DNA of 64,000 nucleotides from Syncephalastrum monosporum B8922. Its lineage: Eukaryota; Mucoromycota; Mucoromycetes; Mucorales; Syncephalastraceae. Made by a program: the position numbers and the translations under genes. Position 1 is the first letter of the stretch. Each line of letters starts with the position of its first letter. The stretch covers positions 40,084 through 104,083 of the forward strand of contig JNEN01001209.1 in assembly GCA_000697355.1 (NCBI GenBank). The letters run 5' to 3'. The notes under the pieces were generated by a model that made no database searches, had not been told where the DNA came from, and saw only the letters and a list, made by a program, of their open reading frames with translations. Positions 48,318-60,129 of this stretch are shown here, in pieces.

Positions 48318-49280
48318 TTAATACTGCCGATGCTGTGCGTAGTCAGAAAACGCCGAGTCGACCATACCATGTTGCTGTTTCTTCTCAACCGCATCCAAAG
48401 GATATTCACTCGGTTGCACTTCGCTCGGTTTCGAAACCCACCGACGCTGCGATCCGGCCATCTCTTCATCCGAGTTATTGCCAACGTAACGAGCGCACAG
48501 GAGCGTGATCGCGTTACAGAGTGCAAGTATTTCAATGCTGATAGCCGTAAACAGGACGATATACGCCATTTGAAGATCATGTTGGACAAAGCTGATCAGA
48601 GGGTGGTAGCACGGTGGCGCGGCGTTAATAACATTGTCAGGCTGACAGGTAGGCATCTCAACCGGATGGTCCCGGGCGTTGGAGAACCCACAACAGGAAA
48701 ACTTGTAAGAGAATGATAAGGTTAGAATGTAACTTTTTCATTTCATTTCATTTTTTTTCTTTTTCTCATGTACCTTGGTTTGGGCATAAGATCGGTATTC
48801 TTGCGTCGCTTCGGCCCAGGTCTGACTTAACCACGTGGGGGTGTGTGCTGCCTGGTCGTACACAATGACGGATGTTGACACTTGATAGACCAGGGCAATT
48901 ACGACGATGGTGGTGTACAGGATATGAAGCGCTTGGCGCTCGCGACAAAATGCACCAATAATACCGATGATGGCCGTAAAGACAATAATTATGCCAAGAA
49001 TATTGAGCACTGCGCTGGAGATTAGTATCCCTCTTGCTGGAGTAGATGCACTAGACAAACGGCACTCACTCTTTAAAATATTCACAGGGAACAGAATGGA
49101 CGCCTCAATGCGTTGCTGAGCGCCCAGCACACCAAAGGCCATCAGGGCACAGCCAAAGACGGCAAACAGAGTGTTGATCAAAACGAGATAAGACGTGCTG
49201 AGCCTATCCAAATGTTAAAAATCAACGATAACACGGACATAGGTGGACGCGTCGGTATAATACCTTTGACAACAGCCCAT
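48318..49280 (-). CDS. Tetraspanin-like membrane protein
   Basis: Four exons on the minus strand, 49280-49264, 49203-49070, 49009-48774 and 48701-48318, join in phase to 256 aa. The N-terminus MGCCQR carries paired cysteines that suit palmitoylation. Four membrane spans are seen: YLVLINTLFAVFGCALMAFG, then LNILGIIIVFTAIIGIIGAF, then HILYTTIVVIALVYQ, and AYIVLFTAISIEILALCNAI. The large extracellular loop between spans 3 and 4 has the tetraspanin CCG (C132-C133-G134) and two further cysteines (C148, C160). The cytosolic tail is ~65 residues, polar, with no enzyme motif. Fungal tetraspanins such as Pls1 act in polarised growth; a matching role here is inference. Confidence 0.9.
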
Positions 49281-52200
49281 GATGATGCTTCAGAATAATG
49301 GAACGAGAGGAAAGAGGTCAAAAGAAATGAGTGGAAAGGGTAAAAGAAAGTAGACAGGAAAGGAATAAAAAGAGAAGGAAAGGAAGGGGAAAGAGAAGAA
49401 CGAAGGGGAGTGACGAGGATGAGGTTTAACTGGAGATCAAGCCAAAAGTAGTGAGTGTGTGTGAATGGGTGACTCCAGCAACCCGTCCACATTCATAATG
49501 GTCCTGCTTTTTCTTGATCTGCCTGAGTCTGGAGGCTTACTTTGCTTTGTGATTTTTGAAAGTTAGGGGTCCAGGAAGGAAGGGAGGGAGTTAAAATAAA
49601 AGCAGAACAAGTTTGCTATCATCCCACTTAGGGAGGTCTTTCCTCATTAGGCATCCTTAATGATGCTGGTTGGTTTCTCTCCTCGCTCTACGGAATAGCG
49701 CCGAAACTTGGTTCCTGATTCTCTTTGCCGTTTGTAGCTCAGACATTGTCAATGCACATGCATGCAAAGCCCATCATCATCCCTTCTTTCTTGTCTCTCT
49801 CCATTCTATTCACGGTGTCCATGTATGCATGCTCTTTATGAGTCAATACAACACACTCTCGTGGTGTTATTTATACCGTATATTACAAAAATGTGAAACG
49901 CATATGTAAACTGTCCCTACATGCATACACCGACAGCAGGAGAGCCAATGTGCGTGCACATATACAACAATAAAATAAAAAAAAAGTGAATTCAATCTTA
50001 TTTTCTGTCTATATACCCAAGAGATATACACCTACAGTGAACTTGGGGAAGACTTGATACGCAAGCATGTGCAAAATAAAGCATGTTCGGAAGGAGATGA
50101 GCAACAGTAAAGGTTACACATATTGATATTGGGTGGCGAGCGCAGGAAAAAAAAGGAGGCCGAGAACAGGGGAAAAGTAGAAGGGAAAAGAAGGACCGAC
50201 AGAATGTGTTTATCCATTACTTCGTGTATATTTATTCCAAGGATACCCTGGTAGAAAGTCATGGTCACAGCGTTTGCGAGGTAATTATGATTTTCTTACG
50301 TAAGTCATAGGTACACATAGTTGAATATAATGTACCTTACATATATGATGGTTTCTTTCTACGGTAGTTTGTGCAATACGTATATGTACACATATCCGTG
50401 ATATACACAATGAATACGCCCATACTTCCCGTATTTCATATTTTCTTGAAGCCATGAAGCCGTACTGGTAACGAAGCTAAGCGAACACTTTGTCATGATG
50501 AGTCTGCAGAAGAGTGCGTGGGTAGTGCAGGACCAGAAATATGACGCCGAAAAGACACGCAATTCACTGATAGTAGAATTAAGTATCATACGCTACCTTG
50601 CCCTTTCAACGCGATCGACGACAGTCTAGCGTGTTTAGTAATATGCGGTCCCGTCGGGTATCTGTTATTAATGCGTGAGGTTGCTATTTGCTGATGTCTT
50701 CTGCGTTATCAGGAAGGCTATACAAAGGACAAGTATGTGCGTATTTCGCTTTCTTTTGCCATAATCCCTCAAAGAAGCTTATTTTCGATCTTTCCAAGGC
50801 CCCGAAAGGCGGCCACCAGACTTTGTAAAAACATTGTGATCCTGCTGTACTCCCTCTCCTGTGTTTGAGTTGATCATCTCAATCTAAGTGTCGATGAGAC
50901 TGCTGTCTTATGTCGCGAGTGGAAGACGAAGAGACTTGGTGCAAGCTGCGTGTGGAGTTGCACAAATTGTTCCTTATGATCAGAGCATTGATTCCTAGTC
51001 TATTGTGTACCTCATCATCATCACATATCACGTATAGTTCGTACTACCTTCATGCGTAGAGTTCGTCATGCTCAGTATAAGTGCAATAAAGTTATTCTCT
51101 GGGGCGCAAGTGCTTCCCGCACTCATACATATTGTTGATATCAATTGCTCCTTGAGACACGCAAAATCCATTTATGAAAATCATTTCCCTTCTCACTTGT
51201 CGATTTCGGCGAAGCATCGCGTCTCATAGGAGAGAATAGTTGATTGCCCTGAATAGGGCAAACTTTACATTCGGTGCCGTTACAAAAAGCACGTGCCATT
51301 CATAATAATACCGGCTGAGCAAGCCAAACTTCACACGCTAAAGAAGGAAAAGAACAGTAGGTCCGTAAGTCTATTCCGTATCATAAATTCGGAGGCAATG
51401 AATGCCAGCTAGATACATCAGGTGTGCCCATCCCGACTGCTGAAACGGCATGTCACTCTACGCAAGCATTTCTATGTACGTATCTTCAAAGCTTAATTTG
51501 GCAGTATGTACGAATTACTGTTTCTTTTCCTGATACTTAATAAATTGTGGTCGTCAGAGATTCATGCAGGACCTTGCTTGTTCGGCGGCAATGCACATGC
51601 GTACGTATAAACTACGAGGATAATACGAGAATAATTCTTGATATAGTCAGAACTCATTCACACGCTCTCCCTACGGCGTATCTATCTAAAAATCGCTGAA
51701 TAATGCAGACCAAGAAGGTGCATTTTTGAAATTGCCGCCAATAGAAGACAAGAAATACAGACCGTCGTAAATGCGCAGAGTAATATTAAACTCTAATTTT
51801 ACATCTACTGTAGCCGATACTGTATACAGACGAACGATGTGCAGATGGTATAGTGGAACACAGGATAGGGAAAGAACAGGAAGGTTATGTCTCACAAAAG
51901 TTGCGTATGTTCTTTCATAGCAAAAAAAAAAAAAAAAAAATGGCAAAGCACCACAGAGCAATCTGCTAAGCACGTGGCTGAGCTGTCCTTCAGACAACGA
52001 TAACCTATTCTCTATCATGATATATATCAAACTACGTGGTAATCAATATAATTTAGATGAAGGGAAGTATACATGGGAACGAAGTAAATGAGTGGCACTT
52101 GAAAAATCCAATACATGGAGAGCATATCTGGGGGATGCAAAGAAGAAAACAACAACAAATGAAATGTGTCATGAAATAAGGTTTCCGTCATATCCCCTTA

Positions 52201-52595
52201 ATTCTTGGTACAAATGCCAGCATGGACATCATGCATTAAGATGGTTTAAATATAACAAGATAGTGCTATTCTCGGACAAATTGTCGATGTTTTGACCCAT
52301 GGGAAGAAGAGCGAGACCCAGTAGGAAGATCTGAAACCATGGCAGTCCGAAAATTGACTCAGGCACATTGTACAAAGCCACCCAAAAACCTTTCTTTTTT
52401 TTTGAAGTGCAAACCCGACAACCTCTTCATTGCACACAGGCAAACCTCGACATTCATTCAGTCCCCGTGTTTCTTTTTCTACTCAGTTAAAAGGAAATTC
52501 GACCGAAGAAGGGATTGCCAAGTCAACAACGTATCCCCACCTCTAGAATTCACTCTCGCATTTATTCGACCCAGACACTCGCCATTCCCTCCAAC
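49281..52595. other. Long intergenic region, 3.3 kb
   Basis: The longest empty stretch in the window, AT-rich throughout. Purine-rich tracts lie at 49310-49410 and 50130-50200, and there is an A run at about 51921-51938. Frames such as 51686-52030 (-, 114 aa) have no motif, no splice partners and poor codon character. I cannot support any gene here. Confidence 0.55.
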
Positions 52596-52664
52596 ATGGT
52601 GACAGCAACCGAACCCCAACCTGTTGCCGAGACGAAACCCGCGCAAGAGCAGCCGTCTGTTGAA

Positions 52665-52697
<33 letters not shown>

Positions 52698-55259
52698 TCC
52701 GATGCGACACCCGTCGAGCAAGCCGAAAAGCCTGTCGAGAAGCAGACGGTGGCTGCACCTGCTCCGGCTGTCAACATTTGGCAGGTCCGCAAGTCGGCTA
52801 CCAAGCAAAACGGCACTGAAGCCAAGGCTTCCAACGGTACAGCAAAAACACACGGCCCAGCCCTCTCTTCCTTTTGTTGACAATGTCATTTAGATACAGA
52901 GTCGTGGCCTGCGCCCAACGAGGCCGCCGACAATGCGGACGATGCGACCGAATCCAAGAAAGAAAAGCTGGCTGCCCCCAAGGGTAAAATCAATGATTCA
53001 TCTTAATTTAACCAAATCTAACATGTATGCTCTTTAGCCAAAGGTGGCAAAGGCCAGTGGAAGCCCTATACCCCGACCATCACGCACTCCACCCCCACCC
53101 CTAGCAGCCGTGCCCGTAATGCGCGTGGCCGCGACAAGAAGGATGCTAGAAAGTCGCGTCGTGGCAGTCAGCCCACCCGCCCCGCCGAAACCAATGACAA
53201 AGCCGCCAAGAAGTCTGCGGAGGAGACCGAGGCCAACGGTGCTGCCGCACCAGCTGCCGCCGCTCCTGCTGTCCCTGCGACGCCCGCCGCTCACGCCCAC
53301 AGCACCACTTCCTCCACCCATGGCTCCCCTTCGCAGCCGCGGGGCACTTCCTTCCGTGGCCGCGGTCGTGGCCGTGGACGCGGCGCCAGCTTCCAGGGTC
53401 GCCGCTTCGATCACGCCAACGGTGCTGGCCGGATAAGACCCTACTATGTCAACGTCGACGCCGAGACCCTCAAGGGCTACATCCTCCAGCAGATGTAAGT
53501 CGTTTTAAACAGGATATATGAATGTGTTTTGGCTGATTCTCTTTTTCTCTCTTTCTCTCTCTGTGTGCGTATAGCGAGTACTACTTTAGCATCGATAACC
53601 TTTGCAAAGACATCTTTCTGCGAAGCCAGGTAAGGAAAAGCATAGATGTGTGGAGATATGACCCATTGACAACATATGATTCAGATGGACGCCGAGGGTT
53701 ACGTCGATATCTCGCTTGTGAGCAACTTCAACCGTGTCAAGGCACTGGCATCCGATCCTGCGCTTGTGCGGGAGTCGCTTGAGCAAAGCCAACTTCTCGA
53801 GGTCAAGGGTGACAAGATGCGCAAGCGTGAGGGCTGGCAAACCTGGGTCCTGCCTGCCAGACAAACCACGGCTGCTGAGGCGGTGAAGCACAATTTACCC
53901 GCACACTCCTCCACGCCCGCCATCGTGCCGCAACCGCTGCCCCCAAAGAAAGCCACCAATGGCACCGAGCGCCGGAAATCCCATGTCAAGACCGAGGATG
54001 ACGACGATCTTTTCGAGTTTGATGAGGACTGGGCCGACGGTGCACGCCCCAACACCGTCCAGAAATACTACCTTTCCGACGACGACTCCGAATTTGACGA
54101 CGATGAAGATGCCGAAGTCGACGAGGATATGATTGCACGCATCATGATTGTCACTCAGCGAAAGCGTGACCGCACCCATGCCTCGTATGATCGCAGCAAG
54201 ATGAACGACGATATTCTGGACATGATCAACGAGGGTCTGTACCAATACGAGTCGGGCCTCCAGGTCAACGGCAATGGCAACGGTAACCGTAAGGTCGGCA
54301 CTCTCGACCCGGAACACTTTGCGCAGCTGAGTGCGAGCACCAAGCAACGCGAGGAACACAAGCCGAGCAACGCGCAGCCCATCAAGGGCGCACCCCGCTT
54401 CTACCCTGTCCGCCCTGAGTCGCTGCCCAGCAGCGCCTTCTTTGGCACCACACCTTCCCAAAAGGGCAAGAAGGAGCACGACGACGGTCACGTCGGTTGG
54501 GTTCTCAGCGAAGAAGCCTACCACTATAACCCCAACGACCTGCTCTCGAGCAGTTACAGCAAATCTCCGGCTATGAACGAGCTCTCGACCTCGGTAGACA
54601 TGGCTCACTCGTTCCCTCACTTTGAGCATCCTAGCCATGAGCTTCTTCGCGAAAACGGCTTTGTCCAGCACAAGTACTACAAGTACCACGCTAAGGCGTT
54701 GCGGGAGCGCAAGCGTCTTGGTGTTGGTCAGTCCCAGGAGATGAACACACTTTTCCGCTTCTGGTCTCATTTCTTGCGCGATCACCTGAACAAGCGCATG
54801 TACAACGAATTCAAGAAGCTTGCTGTTGAAGATGCCAACCAAAACTACCGATATGGCCTCGAATGCCTCTTCCGCCTGTACTCATATGGCCTCGAGAAGC
54901 GTTTCCGCAAGGAGGTCTTTGAGGACTTCCAAGAGCTTACCCTCACTGACTACCAGAATGGCCATCTCTACGGTCTCGAGAAGTTTTGGGCTTACCTCTA
55001 CTACCGAAAGGACAAATCCAAGCGTGATCTCAAGCTCAACGCCCGCGTGAACGAACTTGTCAGCCAATATAAGTCGGTCAAGGACTTTAGAAACGCCGAG
55101 CCTCCCAAGAAAGAGCTGGATTCTTACAAGGTGCCCAACCATGGTGTAAGTATATGGATTAATGATACGGTTCTGTGTATCTCACACGACTGTTTATAGA
55201 AACAGGCACCCCGTGGTAGTGTGAGTGGCCCGTCCGGTGCGGCGTCGCATGCTGCCTAA
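52596..55259 (+). CDS. La-related protein 1 (LARP1) with DM15 region
   Basis: RNA-binding regulator of translation and mRNA stability; animal LARP1 binds TOP mRNA leaders and caps. Six exons, 52596-52836, 52894-52983, 53038-53494, 53575-53629, 53685-55145 and 55200-55259, join in phase to 787 aa. The N-terminus has a poly-Gln run near 27-37 and a basic, Arg/Gly-rich stretch ([10 protein letters not shown]) near 230. The La motif lies at ~245-335: [20 protein letters not shown], then [17 protein letters not shown] long acidic linker follows. The C-terminal DM15 repeats at ~595-745 are clear: [20 protein letters not shown], then [20 protein letters not shown], then [18 protein letters not shown]15 separates LARP1 from other La proteins and from yeast Sro9/Slf1. 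Confidence 0.95.
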
Positions 55260-57783
55260 GCTCTTTTTTCTTCTTTTCTTTCTTCTCACTCTCTGGATCA
55301 CTTCACTCGAACACGCGCACCACACTCGCAACACAACATACGTATACAAACATAACATGATTCGCTCTCTCTCTCTCTCGCTTTCTCTCTCTCGCTCTCT
55401 CTCTCAAGCAAAAACCTCAAAAAAATCAACCATCCTCGCGAAAAAAAAAATTGTAATATCTTCTTTGTCTTTCATGTATTTTGTCAAAAAAAACCTTATT
55501 CCGTGTCTTTTTCTTCTTAGCTTTCCCCCCTCCTTCTCAAATAGACATCTTTTTTTTTTTCTTTGTTTGAATTCCGTGATTTATGTAGGTAAGCGTCTAG
55601 ATAGGATCTGAACCGATCTATCTAGCACGCGATCAAATCGGTTCAATATGCGCCAGAGATTTTCGCTTGCGAGCTAGTCAGTAGCTCGGTTAAGCTCGAT
55701 TTCATTCTGCAAGGAGATACAAGGGGAAAGACATTACAAACAACTACGACGAGCAAAGTCCGTGAAGAGTGATGTGCTGAAGAAATTGTGAAACACGATA
55801 AATGCAGCCAAGAAGAAAAAAAAATGGCAGCGAAGTAGCGGTCATCTTTCCAAGGCAAATTCTGATAGATTCAGTAGTAATGCAATCGTGGCGGACCTTT
55901 CCATAAGGACGTGTGCATGAGGCAGTGCTCTTCGCTCGTCCTCTGGTCTTCACATTTTACAGTATTGGGTCAAAGAACAGCCTAAAAAGAGTATGCAAAT
56001 TATGCAATGCATACTTATACACAAATTTCATTCCAACCGGCGGATTTCCGACTAATACTTCACCACACGAGTAAACGTGACCAGTACAAGAGTTAATGAT
56101 TGGTTCAATTCACAGAAGTTCTTCTATCACCTGAATTCCATCTGACAAGAAGAGAAATTACAAGGCGAAAATGAGAAGGCACCTCCAGCGGTCATACGTA
56201 AATCTTCGATCGGCGTTCCGTGTGTGAATGACCCCCTTTGCCTTCGGCTCCGCGCCATCACAGCCTGCACTTGATCTCCGGTTCCGTATTCCTGCTCCCG
56301 AAGCTGGTGAAGGTGTCGCCCTGTATATTTCTACAGTATTTACCGTTTTAGGACTGTAATAACTCGAGTTAGCGGAGTTAGTGCGCACTCCAAGATATTT
56401 GGACAAGGTGTCTATGCGCCGCTATTGAATGTAAGGAGGATCTGCTATGGAAATCCTTCGCTGACACTTATGCGTGACATTTGTCACTTTCATAGAAAGC
56501 TCAATGACATGTATTGCGTAGTGCTTGTCATTCGGAAAAGATACTGTAATGTTCGAAAGGGGTCTATTTGTTTGTGATAATGCTACGCATGACAATTAGT
56601 GAAGCATGCAGACGTCCAAGTAAATAAAGTTACCGGAAGATGATATTTTCAGTAATCATGGAGAAGTCGGATTCAGAAGAGAGAGCTACAAAAAATACTG
56701 ATTGGATCAAAGACCGTGCCGAGCACGACCATGCCGACGGAACTCCTCTTTACTGTCCAGGATTCCATTATTAGTGACACAGAGGCAGTTTACTATGAGC
56801 TGTACTATGTGACACCTTCACCTTGATTGATGAAAGGAACATGCAGCAGAATTTGGCCCAGGGCGGGGTTTTGGATGTTGCATGTACAATAGCCTTTCGA
56901 AGCTGCGTATATAACTTTTTCTAGAGAAAAGGTGTGTAGTAATATGATAGGCACCGCAAGAGTGAAAGATAGCATGTTGCTGCTGTCTGCCTGTCACGAG
57001 TACCGTGACAAATGCGTACAGTCTGCATTCTGGTATCACTTGATGTTATTGCCGCAGCGTATGGATAACAACAGAATGCTATTTAATGTCTTAGAAACTC
57101 AAATATAATCGTGACTTCGATCCAAGTTGTGATCTGTCTGTATCACCAGAAAATGTAGGATGTTGCCATCGGTCCATCTTCGTCCAAATAGATGGATAAT
57201 CCGAATATAAGTATCAACCGAGTAGGTATGAGTGACATCTCATAGAATACTTGGCACAGACACAGACATACTTGAGGTCCAAATCGCAATCCGTGTATGA
57301 AGGGGCACCCTTACCAAGTGGATGCAGTTAGGATACATGACGTGGAATGGCATACATGACGTAAACTAGCAAAAGCAAAACATGGAAACATACATAGAGA
57401 TCCTGTGCAAAGGGTTCGACAAACATTGCATACAAGGATAGTGTTCAATCCAGCTCGGTACCATGGAAGTATTACACCCTAAAAGGAAAGCTCTGATTTC
57501 TATACATATACATCGTGGAGTAGCAAGTGGAGGCGAGTACAGCGAAGGCACAAAGTTGGATTCACATTGATGAGTGAAAATTTGAAAATTCGCAGGATTC
57601 ATCAAATCCCGATGTCAGTTCATGAACAAAATTGAAGCTTAAGTTTATTTCTTCTATTTTCTCTCGCTTCTTTCTTCCCCATTTCAAAACCACGCACACA
57701 TTACACTGAGAGATCCTATTGATTCGCCTTCTTCCTGAGCCCCTTCTCTCCTCTATTGTTTATATTTTATATTCTGACGCCAC
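55260..57783. other. Long intergenic region
   Basis: About 2.5 kb. A CT microsatellite lies at 55363-55405 in the LARP1 3' region. The 82-aa frame at 56158-56406 (-) overlaps a GC-richer patch (about 56190-56320) that might be a gene relic, but it matches nothing I know. A CT-rich stretch at 57650-57680 precedes the next gene. Confidence 0.55.
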
Positions 57784-60129
57784 ATGGACAAAGCCTGCCA
57801 AAACAATTTATACGCTGGTCTATTGATATATCGGTTGCAAAGAAACGTCGAGTATTTACTGCTAAACGATACCTTCACAAACAAGAAGCACTGGTTTTGT
57901 CCAAAGGGGCAGGTCATTGGTCAAGAGGATGAGATCAAGTAGGCCCAATTTACAATCCTACAGGGGTCAGAGACTCACTTCCGTACTTGTAGATGTGCAT
58001 TCCGTGAGACTTTTGAAGCCACGGGCCTGAGTCCCAAGGACCTTCGCATCGAAGAGGGCTTCAAGATCGAACTCAAGTATCTCTCTGGCACTCGGTAAGC
58101 TGTCAAATACTATCTATAGGTCTTCTTTGTATTAATAAACATCTAGTCCCAAAAAAGTCATTTATCGCCTTGCTCAGGTTCTCGATAACCATGCGCGCGT
58201 CCTCCCGAACGCCGAAGGTGTCCACTTCCAATGGTGCACCCAGTCAGTCGCATCCGAGAAAGTCATCTTCAAGAGCATGCAGGACGTCTTCAAGTATGCT
58301 CAGTCCTTCATTGACAACAAAAGGACCAAACGCGCCAAAGACACCCGCCGTCGTTCGCAGCACCCCGCCGCAGAAAACAACCACCACCAGCATCATCCTA
58401 ACCATGATCTGCCAGCACAGCGTAAGAAGGATGAGAATCCGCTGTACAAGACGCGCCTCTGCGAGCGTTTCGAAACCGAGGGCAACTGTCCCTATGGCCC
58501 CAAATGCACCTTTGCCCACGGTATCGCTGAACTGCGTGAACGCAAAGCCGATCTTCATGAAGAGAAGCCTGCAGCTCTTCCGGTACCTCCGCCTGTGGTG
58601 CCTGTCACTGTCCATGCTAACAACAGCCTCGCCACCGCTGCGGCCACGGTGCCAGATCAAAATGGCGGTGCAATGCTCGAAAGCAGCAACCCGTTGTTCA
58701 AGACGCGCCTTTGTGAGCGCTTCATGAAAGATCAGTTCTGTCAATATGGCCCCAAGTGTCATTTCGGTAAGAAAAAAGAAAAAGGTCACACGGTCTCATG
58801 TGGTGCGAATAATTAATGTGGTGATGACTATGTATAGCCCACGGCACGCATGAACTCAAGGAGCGACCTGTCTTTAATAACGCTAACAACAACCAGCATC
58901 ACCAGAAAGAGGGCACCCACCTCTATCATCATCAGCAGGATGGACTGCCTAATGGCCGACACCACACAAACGGCATGAACGGCAAGCGCCATGATGAGCC
59001 GAACACTTCCCAGCCGGCACCCACGGCTTCGCCTGCTTTGGCATCGCCTGCGGCTCCCATGTCGCGCAAGGCGTTTCCCGAGAAAAATTGGCGCCGCTCC
59101 GATGAGAACAGCCGGTCGTGAGTATATAATACTTTCTGACTCTTCATACTGTATGTGTGTGAATGTAACTTTATTCATATATTGCCTCAGACTGGAAGTG
59201 GATTTGGTCGCACGTCCGCCCCAGCAAGCCAACGGTTCCAAGTCCACACCCTCGCGACGTCATAATGTTTTCAACAACCACCACCACAACAATCATTCGC
59301 ACCATCAACCTGCTAACCAGCATCATCAGCAGGCATCCTTGCCACTCAGGGACGCACTCAGTGATTCATCCAACGTAAGGATACAAAACTATCTTGACAC
59401 ATGGTCCACTCATCGTTATCCGATCTCTAGGGAAACAAGTCCTGGATGAAAGTGGTGCACCTTTCCAAGGAGGAACAGGCAAAGTTGGATGTGTAAGTTC
59501 TTCTTTCTTGGGAAGTATCCCATTTGCGTAGGACGGGGGCGCTTAAATTCTATTTCGTCTTGCAGCATCCCATCAAACCATGCATCGCCAAAATCGCCTG
59601 GGAAGGCGGCTCAGGAAGAGGCGATCATTCAAGATCTCAAACACTTTTTTAACCAACAGAAACAAGAACAAGAAACCAAGAGTGATGTCAAGGAAGTGAC
59701 AAAGCTCGAGATGCGTAACGATCTATCGAAGCGACAGCTCCTGTATATCCTGCTCGCGAGTCTCCTCGAAGACCATCAAGCGAGCGCCGGTCCCTTATTG
59801 AAGGCCAAGATACCGCTATTCCAAACCGTAAGCTCATGACATTCTCCACTTATGCATTTGTCTCACTTTTGCTGCAATAGTTTGTGAAAACCATGACGGA
59901 CCAACGTACACTCCTCAAAGCGTGGGAGAAGGTAGTGACACGATGCCCAAACTTGCTGGTCAAGACCATGGTGGCATTCGCAACGTGGTACGAGTGTGAC
60001 CTTGTTGATGAAGAAGCCTTCGTGTCTTGGTATAGCCTCTTGGAGCCAGGCACGAGCTTGGAGAGAAAGAGCTCCAAGTTCGTCGAGTGGCTCAAGACGG
60101 CCGATGCAGAGGAGGATAATGAAGAGTAG
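57784..60129 (+). CDS. Nudix - tandem CCCH zinc finger - W2 (eIF5C) fusion protein
   Basis: Eight exons, 57784-57938, 57993-58094, 58147-58766, 58838-59117, 59191-59374, 59431-59492, 59566-59827 and 59881-60129, all join in phase to one 637-aa product. Residues ~1-150 form a Nudix domain of the NUDT2 (diadenosine tetraphosphatase) type: WFCPKGQ, the Nudix box G42-L64 and KKVIYRLAQV. The box has Ala at 61 where the second Glu of EExG is expected. Two TTP/Tis11-like CCCH fingers follow, each C-x8-C-x5-C-x3-H: 191-210 and 275-294, preceded by YKTRLCERF and FKTRLCERF. They are separated by a Pro/Ala-rich linker of 64 residues. A His/Asn-rich spacer leads to a W2 domain (~515-637) with the aromatic/acidic boxes DLVDEEAFVSWY and FVEWLKTADAEED. 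Inferred role: a cytoplasmic regulator of mRNA decay or translation. Confidence 0.9.

Noticed and set aside
51686..52030. 114-aa minus-strand frame
   Set aside because: AT-rich, contains a homopolymer-encoded Phe run, no motif and no splice partner.
53895..54842. 315-aa minus-strand open frame inside LARP1
   Set aside because: Antisense shadow of the large LARP1 exon; no domain and no splice partners.
56100..56112. tRNA B-box-like sequence GGTTCAATTC
   Set aside because: No A box, acceptor stem or cloverleaf could be drawn around it.
58244..58789. 181-aa minus-strand frame over the CCCH fingers
   Set aside because: Antisense shadow of the exon encoding the zinc fingers.
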